DNA from: Hydractinia symbiolongicarpus
Taxonomy: Eukaryota > Cnidaria > Hydrozoa > Anthoathecata > Hydractiniidae
Direction: 5' to 3'
Length of the DNA: 64,000 bases
Assembly (NCBI RefSeq): GCF_029227915.1
Contig: NC_079876.1
Location: forward strand, 1,738,001 to 1,802,000
Part shown: positions 1 through 10,860 of the stretch, piece after piece
Position numbering within the stretch: the first letter of the stretch is position 1
Layout of the letters: the number at the start of each line of letters is the position of its first letter
Translations under genes and position numbers: made by a program
Notes under the pieces: model-generated
The model's database searches: none
Told to the model about the DNA's origin: nothing
The model's input: only the letters and a program-made list of their open reading frames with translations

Positions 1-110
1 GACTTGGAGTTTTCAAAAATGTTTTCATTTTTGATGAGACGCTGAAGAAAAGAAGTTTAATCGCCGGCAAACGAAAACCCGCGATTTCCCGTAAATCCCG
101 GGCTTGGCCC

Positions 111-128
111 GTATACTTAAAAGTATAC
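111..128 (+). other. Perfect 18-bp inverted repeat in a monomer variant
   Basis: GTATACTT (111-118) and AAGTATAC (121-128) are perfect 8-bp arms around AA. The same form is at 517-534, exactly 406 bp on. In nearly all other monomers the left arm reads GTATAGTC, GTATAGTT or GTATAGTCG, which leaves only the 5-bp GTATA/TATAC pairing. Whether the perfect form is ancestral or a chance change copied by dimer duplication cannot be decided here. Confidence 0.75.
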
Positions 129-203
129 AAAGAAAGTACCCAGGGAGTAAACTCATTTCCCGAACGATTTTTTAAATTACTTTTTCACCACTAATACGCA
201 TAA

Positions 204-406
204 GACTTGTAGTTTTTAAAAATGTTTTCATTTTTGATGAGACGCTGAATAAAAGAAGTTTAATCGCCGGCAAACGAAAACCCGCGATTTCCCGTAAATC
301 CCGGGCTTGGCCCGTATAGTCAAAAGTATACAAAGAAAGTACCCAGGGAGTAAACTCATTTCCCGAACGATTTTTTAAATTATTTTTTCACCACTAAAAC
401 GCATGA
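204..406 (+). repeat. Representative full-length monomer (203 bp)
   Basis: This copy shows the common plan. A hairpin-forming segment lies at 216-237. A purine-rich stretch with GAATAAAAGAAG follows, then the GCCGGC motif near 265-271. Four CCCG motifs start at 281, 291, 300 and 311. GTATA (314-318) and TATAC (327-331) form an inverted repeat around GTCAAAAG. Next come AAAGAAAGTACCCAGGGAG and AACTCATTTCCCGAACG, then a T-rich block at 371-388 and the closing ACCACTAAAACGCATGA. The boundary at GACTTG is arbitrary because the repeat is tandem. A 203-bp period is close to one nucleosome plus linker (inference). Confidence 0.95.
281..314 (+). other. Helically spaced CCCG cluster (example)
   Basis: CCCG begins at 281, 291, 300 and 311, spacings of 10, 9 and 11 bp, so the four copies face roughly one side of the helix. 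The cluster is present in most monomers; in some the second or third copy is altered (CCTGCG, CCCTAAA, CCCGGACTCGG, CCCGGCTTGG). The last two copies also form CGGGC/GCCCG inverted arms around TTG or TTC. It could be a protein-binding or nucleosome-positioning element; that is inference. Confidence 0.6.
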
Positions 407-418
407 GACTTGGAGTTT

Positions 419-440
419 TCAAAAATGTTTTCATTTTTGA
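419..440 (+). other. Example of the intramonomer 9-bp hairpin
   Basis: TCAAAAATG (419-427) and CATTTTTGA (432-440) are perfect reverse complements around the loop TTTT (428-431). The element recurs in nearly every monomer. Common variants change TC to TT in the left arm, A to G in the left arm (AAGAATG), or C to T at the start of the right arm (TATTTTTGA); each of these would leave a G-U pair if the + strand were RNA. Other variants, such as CACAAATG or CAATTTTGA, break one pair. It could form a small cruciform or RNA stem. No function is shown. Confidence 0.7.
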
Positions 441-812
441 TGAGACGCTGAAGAAAAGAAGTTTAATCGCCGGCAAACGAAAACCCGCGATTTCCCGTAA
501 ATCCCGGGCTTGGCCCGTATACTTAAAAGTATACAAAGAAAGTACCCAGGGAGTAAACTCATTTCCCGAACGATTTTTTAAATTACTTTTTCACCACTAA
601 TACGCATGAGACTTGTAGTTTTCAAAAATGTTTTTATTTTTGATGAGACGCTTAATGAAAGAGGTTTAATCGCCGGAAAACGAAAACCCGCGATTTCCCG
701 TAAATCCCGGGCTTGGCCCGTATAGTCGAATGTATACAAAGAAAGTACCCTGTGAGTAAACTCATTTCCAGAACGATTTTTTAAATTATTTTTTCACCAC
801 TAAAACGCATAA

Positions 813-3785
813 AACTTGTAGTTTTTAAAAATGTTTTCATTTTTGATGAGACGCTGAATAAAAGAAGTTTAATCGCCGGCAAACGAAAACCCGCGATTTC
901 CCGTAAATCCCGGGCGTGGCACGTATAGTCGAATGTATACAAAGAAAGTACCCAGGGAGTAAACTCATTTCCCGAACGATTTTTTAAATTATTTTTTCAC
1001 CACTAAAACGCATAAGACTTGTAGTTTTTAAAAATGTTTTCATTTTTGATGAGACGCTGAATAAAAGAAGTTTAATCGCCGGCAAACGAAAACCCGCGAT
1101 TTCCCGTAAATCCCGGGCTTGGCCCGTATAGTCAAAAGTATACAAAGAAAGTACCCAGGGAGTAAACTCATTTCCCGAACGATTTTTTAAATTATTTTTT
1201 CACCACTAAAACGCATGAGACTTGGAGTTTTCAAAAATGTTATCATTTTTGATGAGACGCTGAATAAAAGAAGTTTAATCGCCGGCAAACGAAAACCCGC
1301 GATTTCCCGTAAATCCGGGGCTTGGCCCGTATAGTCGAATGTATACAAAGAAAGTACCCAGGGAGTAAACTCATTTCCCGAACGATTTTTTAAATTATTT
1401 TTTCACCACTAAAACGCATGAGACTTGTAGTTTTCAAAAATGTTTTCATTTTTGATGAGACGCTGAATAAAAGAAGTTTAATCGCCGGCAAACGAAAACC
1501 CGCGATTTCCCGTAAATCCCGGGCGTGGCACGTATAGTCGAATGTATACAAAGAAAGTACCCAGGGAGTAAACTCATTTCCCGAACGATTTTTTATATTA
1601 TTTTTTCACCACTAAAACGCATAAGACTTGTAGTTTTTAAAAATGTTTTCATTTTTGATGAGACGCTGAATAAAAGAAGTTTAATCGCCGGCAAACGAAA
1701 ACCCGCGATTTCCCGTAAATCCCGGGCTTGGCCCGTATAGTCAAAAGTATACAAAGAAAGTACCCAGGGAGTAAACTCATTTCCCGAACGATTTTTTAAA
1801 TTATTTTTTCACCACTAAAACGCATGAGACTTTGAGTTTTCAAAAATGTTTTCATTTTTGATGAGACGCTGAATAAAAGAAGTTTAATCGCCGGCAAACG
1901 AAAACCCGCGATTTCCCGTAAATCCCGGGCTTGGCCCGTATAGTCAAAAGTATACAAAGAAAGTACCCAGGGAGTAAACTCATTTCCCGAACGATTTTTT
2001 AAATTATTTTTTCACCACTAAAACGCATGAGACTTGGAGTTTTCAAAAATGTTTTCATTTTTGATGAGACGCTGAATAAAAGAAGTTTAATCGCCGGCAA
2101 ACGAAAACCCGCGATTTCCCGTAAATCCGGGGCTTGGCCCGTATAGTCGAATGTATACAAAGAAAGTACCCAGGGAGTAAACTCATTTCCCGAACGATTT
2201 TTTAAATTTTTTTTTCACCACTAATACGCATGAGACTTGTAGTTTTCAAAAATGTCTTCATTTTTGATGAGACGCTTAATGAAAGAGGTTTAATCGCCGG
2301 AAAACGAAAACCCGCGATTTCCCGTAAATCCCGGGCTTGGTCCGTATAGTCGAATGTATACAAAGAAAGTACCCTGTGAGTAAACTCATTTCCAGAACGA
2401 TTTTTTAAATTATTTTTTCACCACTAAAACGCATAAGACTTGTAGTTTTTAAAAATGTTTTTATTTTTGATGAGACGCTTAATGAAAGAGGTTTAATCGC
2501 CGGAAAACGAAAACCCGCGATTTCCCGTAAATCCCGGGCTTGGCCCGTATAGTCGAATGTATACAAAGAAAGTACCCTGTGAGTAAACTCATTTCCAGAA
2601 CGATTTTTTAAATTATTTTTTCACCACTAAAACGCATAAGACTTGTAGTTTTTAAAAATGTTTTCATTTTTGATGAGACGCTGAATAAAAGAAGTTTAAT
2701 TGCCGGCAAACGAAAACCCGCGATTTCCCGTAAATCCCGGCTTGGCCCGTATAGTCAAAAGTATACAAAGAAAGTACCCAGGGAGTAAACTCATTTCCCG
2801 AACGATTTTTTAAATTATTTTTTCACCACTAAAACGCATGAGACTTGTAGTTTTCAAAAATGTTTTCATTTTTGATGAGACGCTGAATAAAAGAAGTTTA
2901 ATCGCCGGCAAACGAAAACCCGCGATTTCCCGTAAATCCCGGGCGTGGCACGTATAGTCGAATGTATACAAAGAAAGTACCCAGGGAGTAAACTCATTTC
3001 CCGAACGATTTTTTATATTATTTTTTCACCACTAAAACGCATAAGACTTGTAGTTTTTAAAAATGTTTTCATTTTTGATGAGACGCTGAATAAAAGAAGT
3101 TTAATCGCCGGCAAACGAAAACCCGCGATTTCCCGTAAATCCCGGGCTTGGCCCGTATAGTCAAAAGTATACAAAGAAAGTACCCAGGGAGTAAACTCAT
3201 TTCCCGAACGATTTTTTAAATTATTTTTTCACCACTAAAACGCATGAGACTTGGAGTTTTCAAAAATGTTTTCATTTTTGATGAGACGCTGAATAAAAGA
3301 AGTTTAATCGCCGGCAAACGAAACCCGCGATTTCCCGTAAATCCGGGGCTTGGCCCGTATAGTCGAATGTATACAAAGAAAGTACCCAGGGAGTAAACTC
3401 ATATCCCGAACGATTTTTTAAATTTTTTTTTCACCACTAATACGCATGAGACTTGTAGTTTTCAAAAATGTCTTCATTTTTGATGAGACGCTTAATGAAA
3501 GAGGTTTAATCGCCGGAAAACGAAAACCCGCGATTTCCCGTAAATCCCAGCTTGGCCCGTATAGTCAAAAGTATACAAAGAAAGTACCCAGGGAGTAAAC
3601 TCATTTCCCGAACGATTTTTTAAATTACTTTTTCACCACTAATACGCATGAGACTTGTAGTTTTCAAAAATGTCTTCATTTTTGATGAGACGCTTAATGA
3701 AAGAGGTTTAATCGCCGGAAAACGAAAACCCGCGATTTCCCGTAAATCCCGGGCTTGGCCCGTATAGTCGAATGTATACAAAGAA
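813..3785 (+). repeat. Mixed-subtype monomers with a 1420-bp (7-monomer) offset repeat
   Basis: About 15 monomers. The stretch near 1390-1840 is repeated near 2810-3260 at an offset of 1420 bp, including the rare TTTTTTATATTA at about 1590 and 3010. Subtypes typical of the left third alternate here: GCTTAATGAAAGAGG with CGCCGGAAAACG, GGGCGTGGCACG, and TAGTCGAATGTATAC followed by ACCCTGTGAG. Several monomers carry CTAATACGCATGAG instead of CTAAAACGCATGAG. Confidence 0.8.
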
Positions 3786-5640
3786 AGTACCCTGTGAGTA
3801 AACGCATTTCCAGAACGATTTTTTAAATTATTTTTTCACCACTAAAACGCATAAGACTTGTAGTTTTTAAAAATGTTTTCATTTTTGATGAGACGCTGAA
3901 TAAAAGAAGTTTAATCGCCGGCAAACGAAAACCCGCGATTTCCCGTAAATCCCAGCTTGGCCCGTATAGTCAAAAGTATACAAAGAAAGTACCCAGGGAG
4001 TAAACTCATTTCCCGAACGATTTTTTAAATTACTTTTTCACCACTAATACGCATGAGACTTGTAGTTTTCAAAAATGTTTTTATTTTTGATGAGACGCTT
4101 AATGAAAGAGGTTTAATCGCCGGAAAACGAAAACCCGCGATTTCCCGTAAATCCCGGGCTTGGCCCGTATAGTCGAATGTATACAAAGAAAGTACCCTGT
4201 GAGTAAACTCATTTCCAGAACGATTTTTCAAATTATTTTTTCACCACTAAAACGCATAAGACTTGTAGTTTTTAAAAATGTTTTCATTTTTGATGAGACG
4301 CTGAATAAAAGAAGTTTAATCGCCGGCAAACGAAAACCCGCGATTTCCCGTAAATCCCGGCTTGGCCCGTATAGTCAAAAGTATACAAAGAAAGTACCCA
4401 GGGAGTAAACTCATTTCCCGAACGATTTTTTAAATTATTTTTTCACCACTAAAACGCATGAGACTTGTAGTTTTCAAAAATGTTTTCATTTTTGATGAGA
4501 CGCTGAATAAAAGAAGTTTAATCGCCGGCAAACGAAAACCCGCGATTTCCCGTAAATCCCGGGCGTGGCACGTATAGTCGAATGTATACAAAGAAAGTAC
4601 CCAGGGAGTAAACTCATTTCCCGAACGATTTTTTAAATTATTTTTTCACCACTAAAACGCATGAGACTTGTAGTTTTCAAAAATGTTTTCATTTTTGATG
4701 AGACGCTGAATAAAAGCAGTTTAATCGCCGGCAAACGAAAACCTGCGATTTCCCTAAATCCCGGACTCGGCACGTATAGTCAAAAGTACACAAAGAAAGT
4801 ACCCAGGGAGTAAACTCATTTCCAGAACGATTTTTTAAATTATTTTTTCACCACTAAAACGCATAAGACTTGTAGTTTTTAAAAATGTTTTCATTTTTGA
4901 TGAGACGCTGAATAAAAGAAGTTTAATCGCCGGCAAACGAAAACCCGCGATTTCCCGTAAATCCTGACTTGGCCCGTATAGTCAAAAGTATACAAAGAAA
5001 GTACCCAGGGAGTAAACTCAATTCCCGCACGATTTTTTAAATTATTTTTTCACTACTAAAACGCATGAGACTTGTAGTTTTCAAAAATGTTTTCATTTTT
5101 GATGAGACGCTGAATAAAAGAAGTTTAATCGCCGGCAAACGAAAACCCGCGATTTCCCGTAAATCCGGGGCTTGGCCCGTATAGTCGAATGTATACAAAG
5201 AAAGTACCCAGGGAGTAAACTCATTTCCCGAACGATTTTTTAAATTTTTTTTTCACCACTAATACGCATGAGACTTGTAGTTTTCAAAAATGTCTTCATT
5301 TTTGATGAGACGCTTAATGAAAGAGGTTTAATCGCCGGAAAACGAAAACCCGCGATTTCCCGTAAATCCCGGGCTTGGCCCGTATAGTCGAATGTATACA
5401 AAGAAAGTACCCTGTGAGTAAACTCATTTCCAGAACGTTTTTTTAAATTATTTTTTCACCACTAAAACGCATAAGACTTGTAGTTTTTAAAAATGTTTTC
5501 ATTTTTAATGAGACGCAGAATAAAAGAAGTTTAATCGCCGGCAAACGAAAACCCGCGATTTCCCGTAAATCCCGGCTTGGCCCGTATAGTCAAAAGTATA
5601 CAAAGAAAGTACCCAGAGAGTAAACTCATTTCCCGAACGA
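3785..5640 (+). repeat. Dispersed ~1.85-kb block, copy A
   Basis: This stretch matches about 12291-14146 at an offset of 8506 bp (42 monomers). Shared rare variants include AATCCCAGCTTGG (3950, 12456), GATTTTTCAAATT (4222, 12728), GTACACAAAG (4786, 13292) and TTTTCACTACTAAAA (5047, 13553). A few single-base differences exist, e.g. TAGTCGAATG here against TAGTGGAATG in copy B. Unlike the neighbouring duplications, the copies are not adjacent. Confidence 0.75.
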
Positions 5641-8534
5641 TTTTTTAAATTATTTTTTCACCACTAAAACGCATGAGACTTGTAGTTTTCAAAAATGTTT
5701 TCATTTTTGATGAGACGCTGAATAAAAGAAGTTTAATCGCCGGCAAACGAAAACCCGCGATTTCCCGTAAATCCCGGGCGTGGCACGTATAGTCGAATGT
5801 ATACAAAGAAAGTACCCAGGGAGTAAACTCATTTCCCGAACGATTTTTTAAATTATTTTTTCACCACTAAAACGCATGAGACTTGTAGTTTTCAAAAATG
5901 TTTTCATTTTTGATGAGACGCTGAATAAAAGCAGTTTAATCGCCGGCAAACGAAAACCTGCGATTTCCCTAAATCCCGGACTCAGCACGTATAGTCAAAA
6001 GTACACAAAGAAAGTACCCAGGGAGTAAACTCATTTCCAGAACGATTTTTTAAATTATTTTTTCACCACTAAAACGCATAAGACTTGTAGTTTTTAAAAA
6101 TGTTTTCATTTTTGATGAGACGCTGAATAAAAGAAGTTTAATCGCCGGCAAACGAAAACCCGCGATTTCCCGTAAATCCCGACTTGGCCCGTATAGTCAA
6201 AAGTATACAAAGAAAGTACCCAGGGAGTAAACTCAATTCCCGCACGATTTTTTAAATTATTTTTTCACTACTAAAACGCATGAGACTTGTAGTTTTCAAA
6301 AATGTTTTCATTTTTGATGAGACGCTGAATAAAAGAAGTTTAATCGCCGGCAAACGAAAACCCGCGATTTCCCGTAAATCCGGGGCTTGGCCCGTATAGT
6401 CGAATGTATACAAAGAAAGTACCCAGGGAGTAAACTCATTTCCCGAACGATTTTTAAAATTTTTTTTTCACCACTAATACGCATGAGACTTGTAGTTTTC
6501 AAAAATGTCTTCATTTTTGATGAGACGCTTAATGAAAGAGGTTTAATCGCCGGAAAACGAAAACCCGCGATTTCCCGTAAATCCCGGGCTTGGCCCGTAT
6601 AGTCGAATGTATACAAAGAAAGTACCCTGTGAGTAAACTCATTTCCAGAACGATTTTTTAAATTATTTTTTCACCACTAAAACGCATAAGACTTGTAGTT
6701 TTTAAAAATGTTTTCATTTTTGATGAGACGCAGAATAAAAGAAGTTTAATCGCCGGCAAACGAAAACCCGCGATTTCCCGTAAATCCCGGCTTGGCCCGT
6801 ATAGTCAAAAGTATACAAAGAAAGTACCCAGGGAGTAAACTCATTTCCCGAACGATTTTTTAAATTATTTTTTCACCACTAAAACGCATGAGACTTGGAG
6901 TTTTCAAAAATGTTTTCATTTTTGATGAGACGCTTAATGAAAGAGGTTTAATCGCCGGAAAACGAAAACCCGCGATTTCCCGTAAATCCCGGGCTTGGCC
7001 CGTATAGTCGAATGTATACAAAGAAAGTACCCTGTGAGTAAACTCATTTCCAGAACGTTTTTTTAAATTATTTTTTCACCACTAAAACGCATAAGACTTG
7101 TAGTTTTTAAAAATGTTTTCATTTTTAATGAGACGCAGAATAAAAGAAGTTTAATCGCCGGCAAACGAAAACCCGCGATTTCCCGTAAATCCCGGCTTGG
7201 CCCGTATAGTCAAAAGTATACAAAGAAAGTACCCAGAGAGTAAACTCATTTCCCGAACGATTTTTTAAATTATTTTTTCACCACTAAAACGCATGAGACT
7301 TGTAGTTTTCAAAAATGTTTTCATTTTTGATGAGACGCTGAATAAAAGAAGTTTAATCGCCGGCAAACGAAAACCCGCGATTTCCCGTAAATCCCGGGCG
7401 TGGCACGTATAGTCGAATGTATACAAAGAAAGTACCCAGGGAGTAAACTCATTTCCCGAACGATTTTTTAAATTATTTTTTCACCACTAAAACGCATGAG
7501 ACTTGTAGTTTTCAAAAATGTTTTCATTTTTGATGAGACGCTGAATAAAAGCAGTTTAATCGCCGGCAAACGAAAACCTGCGATTTCCCTAAATCCCGGA
7601 CTCAGCACGTATAGTCAAAAGTACACAAAGAAAGTACCCAGGGAGTAAACTCATTTCCAGAACGATTTTTTAAATTATTTTTTCACCACTAAAACGCATA
7701 AGACTTGTAGTTTTTAAAAATGTTTTCATTTTTGATGAGACGCTGAATAAAAGAAGTTTAATCGCCGGCAAACGAAAACCCGCGATTTCCCGTAAATCCC
7801 GACTTGGCCCGTATAGTCAAAAGTATACAAAGAAAGTACCCAGGGAGTAAACTCAATTCCCGCACGATTTTTTAAATTATTTTTTCACTACTAAAACGCA
7901 TGAGACTTGTAGTTTTCAAAAATGTTTTCATTTTTGATGAGACGCTGAATAAAAGAAGTTTAATCGCCGGCAAACGAAAACCCGCGATTTCCCGTAAATC
8001 CGGGGCTTGGCCCGTATAGTCGAATGTATACAAAGAAAGTACCCAGGGAGTAAACTCATTTCCCGAACGATTTTTAAAATTTTTTTTTCACCACTAATAC
8101 GCATGAGACTTGTAGTTTTCAAAAATGTCTTCATTTTTGATGAGACGCTTAATGAAAGAGGTTTAATCGCCGGAAAACGAAAACCCGCGATTTCCCGTAA
8201 ATCCCGGGCTTGGCCCGTATAGTCGAATGTATACAAAGAAAGTACCCTGTGAGTAAACTCATTTCCAGAACGATTTTTTAAATTATTTTTTCACCACTAA
8301 AACGCATAAGACTTGTAGTTTTTAAAAATGTTTTCATTTTTGATGAGACGCAGAATAAAAGAAGTTTAATCGCCGGCAAACGAAAACCCGCGATTTCCCG
8401 TAAATCCCGGCTTGGCCCGTATAGTCAAAAGTATACAAAGAAAGTACCCAGGGAGTAAACTCATTTCCCGAACGATTTTTTAAATTATTTTTTCACCACT
8501 AAAACGCATGAGACTTGGAGTTTTCAAAAATGTT
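5295..8534 (+). repeat. Tandem duplication of a 1620-bp, 8-monomer unit
   Basis: Copy 1 is about 5295-6914 and copy 2 about 6915-8534. By eye the copies are identical or nearly so. Shared rare marks include ATTTTTAATGAGACGCAG (5503, 7123), GGACTCAGCACG (5979, 7599), GTACACAAAG (6001, 7621) and CGATTTTTAAAATTTT (6449, 8069). The match fails at the left near 5294 (TGTCTTC against TGTTTTC at 6914) and at the right near 8535 (GCTGGATAAAAG against GCTTAATGAAAG), as expected for a simple tandem duplication. Confidence 0.9.
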
Positions 8535-9755
8535 TTCATTTTTGATGAGACGCTGGATAAAAGAAGTTTAATCGCCGGCAAACGAAAACCCGCGATTTCC
8601 CGTAAATCCCGGGCTTGGCCCGTATAGTTAAAAGTATACAAAGATAGTACCCAGGGAGTAAACTCATTTCCCGAACGATTTTTTAAATTATTTTTTCACC
8701 ACTAAAACGCATGAGACTTGTAGTTTTCAAAAATGTTTTCATTTTTGATGAGACGCTGAATAAAAGAAGTTTAATCGCCGGCAAACGAAAACCCGCGATT
8801 TCCCGTAAATCCCGACTTGGCCCGTATAGTCAAAAGTATACAAAGAAAGTACCCAGGGAGTAAACTCAATTCCCGCACGATTTTTTAAATTATTTTTTCA
8901 CTACTAAAACGCATGAGACTTGTAGTTTTCAAAAATGTTTTCATTTTTGATGAGACGCTGAATAAAAGAAGTTTAATCGCCGGCAAACGAAAACCCGCGA
9001 TTTCCCGTAAATCCGGGGCTTGGCCCGTATAGTCGAATGTATACAAAGAAAGTACCCAGGGAGTAAACTCATTTCCCGAACGATTTTTTAAATTTTTTTT
9101 TCACCACTAATACGCATGAGACTTGTAGTTTTCAAAAATGTCTTCATTTTTGATGAGACGCTTAATGAAAGAGGTTTAATCGCCGGAAAACGAAAACCCG
9201 CGATTTCCCGTAAATCCCGGGCTTGGCCCGTATAGTCGAATGTATACAAAGAAAGTACCCTGTGAGTAAACTCATTTCCAGAACGATTTTTTAAATTATT
9301 TTTTCACCACTAAAACGCATAAGACTTGTAGTTTTTAAAAATGTTTTCATTTTTGATGAGACGCAGAATAAAAGAAGTTTAATCGCCGGCAAACGAAAAC
9401 CCGCGATTTCCCGTAAATCCCGGCTTGGCCCGTATAGTCAAAAGTATACAAAGAAAGTACCCAGGGAGTAAACTCATTTCCCGAACGATTTTTTAAATTA
9501 TTTTTTCACCACTAAAACGCATGAGACTTGGAGTTTTCAAAAATGTTTTCATTTTTGATGAGACGCTGGATAAAAGAAGTTTAATCGCCGGCAAACGAAA
9601 ACCCGCGATTTCCCGTAAATCCCGGGCTTGGCCCGTATAGTTAAAAGTATACAAAGATAGTACCCAGGGAGTAAACTCATTTCCCGAACGATTTTTTAAA
9701 TTATTTTTTCACCACTAAAACGCATGAGACTTGTAGTTTTCAAAAATGTTTTCAT
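7730..9755 (+). repeat. Tandem duplication of a 1013-bp, 5-monomer unit
   Basis: Copy 1 is about 7730-8742 and copy 2 about 8743-9755, overlapping the right part of the 1620-bp duplication. Shared marks are CCCGACTTGG (7798, 8811), ATTCCCGCACG, TTTTCACTACTAAAA (7886, 8899) and GCTGGATAAAAG with AAAGATAGTACCC (8551, 9564). One copy has CGATTTTTAAAATTTT where the other has CGATTTTTTAAATTTT. The 1620-bp event appears older because this unit includes its right edge. Confidence 0.75.
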
Positions 9756-10860
9756 TTTTGATGAGACGCTGAATAAAAGAAGTTTAATCGCCGGCAAACG
9801 AAAACCCGCGATTTCCCGTAAGTCCCGGGCGTGGCACGTATAGTCGAATGTATACAAAGAAAGTACCCAGGGAGTAAACTCATTTCCCGAACGATTTTTT
9901 AAATTATTTTTTCACCACTAAAACCCATGAGACTTGTAGTTTTCAAAAATATTTTCATTTTTGATGAGACGCTGAATAAAAGCAGTTTAATCGCCGGCAA
10001 ACGAAAACCTGCGATTTCCCTAAATCCCGGACTCGGCACGTATAGTCAAAAGTACACAAAGAAAGTACCCAGGGAGTAAACTCATTTCCAGAACGATTTT
10101 TTAAATTATTTTTTCACCACTAAAACGCATAAGATTTGTAGTTTTTAAAAATGTTTTCATTTTTGATGAGACGCTGAATAAAAGAAGTTTAATCGCCGGC
10201 AAACGAAAACCCGCAATTTCCCGTAAATCCCGACTTGGCCCGTATAGTCAAAAGTATACAAAGAAAGTACCCAGGGAGTAAACTCAATTCCCGCACGATT
10301 TTTTAAATTATTTTTTCACTACTAAAACGCATGAGACTTGTAGTTTTCAAAAATGTTTTCATTTTTGATGAGACGCTGAATAAAAGAAGTTTAATCGCCG
10401 GCAAACGAAAACCCGCGATTTCCCGTAAATCCGGGGCTTGGCTCGTATAGTCGAATGTATACAAAGAAAGTACCCAGGGAGTAAACTCATTTCCCGAACG
10501 ATTTTTTAAATTTTTTTTTCACCACTAATACGCATGAGACTTGTAGTTTTCAAAAATGTCTTCATTTTTGATGAGACGCTTAATGAAAGAGGTTTAATCG
10601 CCGGAAAACGAAAACCCGCGATTTCCCGTAAATCCCGGGCTTGGCCCGTATAGTCGAATGTATACAAAGAAAGTACCCTGTGAGTAAACTCATTTCCAGA
10701 ACGATTTTTTAAATTATTTTTTCACCACTAAAACGCATAAGACTTGTAGTTTTTAAAAATGTTTTCATTTTTGATGAGACGCAGAATAAAAGCAGTTTAA
10801 TCGCCGGCAAACGAAAACCCGCGATTTCCCGTAAATCCCGGCTTGGCCCGTATAGTCAAA
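9500..10860 (+). repeat. Dispersed ~1.36-kb block, copy A
   Basis: This stretch matches about 15577-16937 at an offset of 6077 bp (30 monomers). Shared marks are GCTGGATAAAAG, CAAAAATATTTTC (9943, 16020), CATAAGATTTGTAG (10129, 16206), CCCGCAATTTCC (10211, 16288), GGGGCTTGGCTCG (10434, 16511) and GACGCAGAATAAAAGCAG. Small differences (AGATAGTACCC against AGAAAGTACCC, ACGCATGAGACTTG against GAGACTGG) show divergence since copying. Confidence 0.75.

Larger units (their letters stand above)
1..812 (+). repeat. 406-bp dimer repeated in tandem
   Basis: Monomers 1 (from 1) and 3 (from 407) are essentially identical and share rare features: GACTTGGAG, GCTGAAGAAAAG and the perfect GTATACTT/AAGTATAC inverted repeat. 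Monomers 2 and 4 differ from each other: the one at 610 is the GCTTAATGAAAGAGG subtype, while the one at 204 is the common GAATAAAAGAAG subtype. The duplication is therefore a dimer plus one monomer, followed by a subtype switch. Confidence 0.7.

Noticed and set aside
301-316. Rho-independent terminator at CGGGC-TTG/TTC-GCCCG
   Set aside because: The stem is only 5 bp and is followed by TATAGTC, with no T-run. It occurs in many monomers as part of the GC block, in a sequence with no genes.
429-460. Hammerhead-ribozyme-like core: hairpin followed by TGATGAG, a short gap and TGAA
   Set aside because: Some satellites do encode hammerheads, so I checked. The position before UGAUGA is U, not the needed C. 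The interval between GA and GAA (about six bases) cannot form a real stem II. Most monomers have GAAU where GAAA is required, and the candidate cleavage site would be UUC. A covariance-model search (Rfam hammerhead families) would settle it; I expect no hit.
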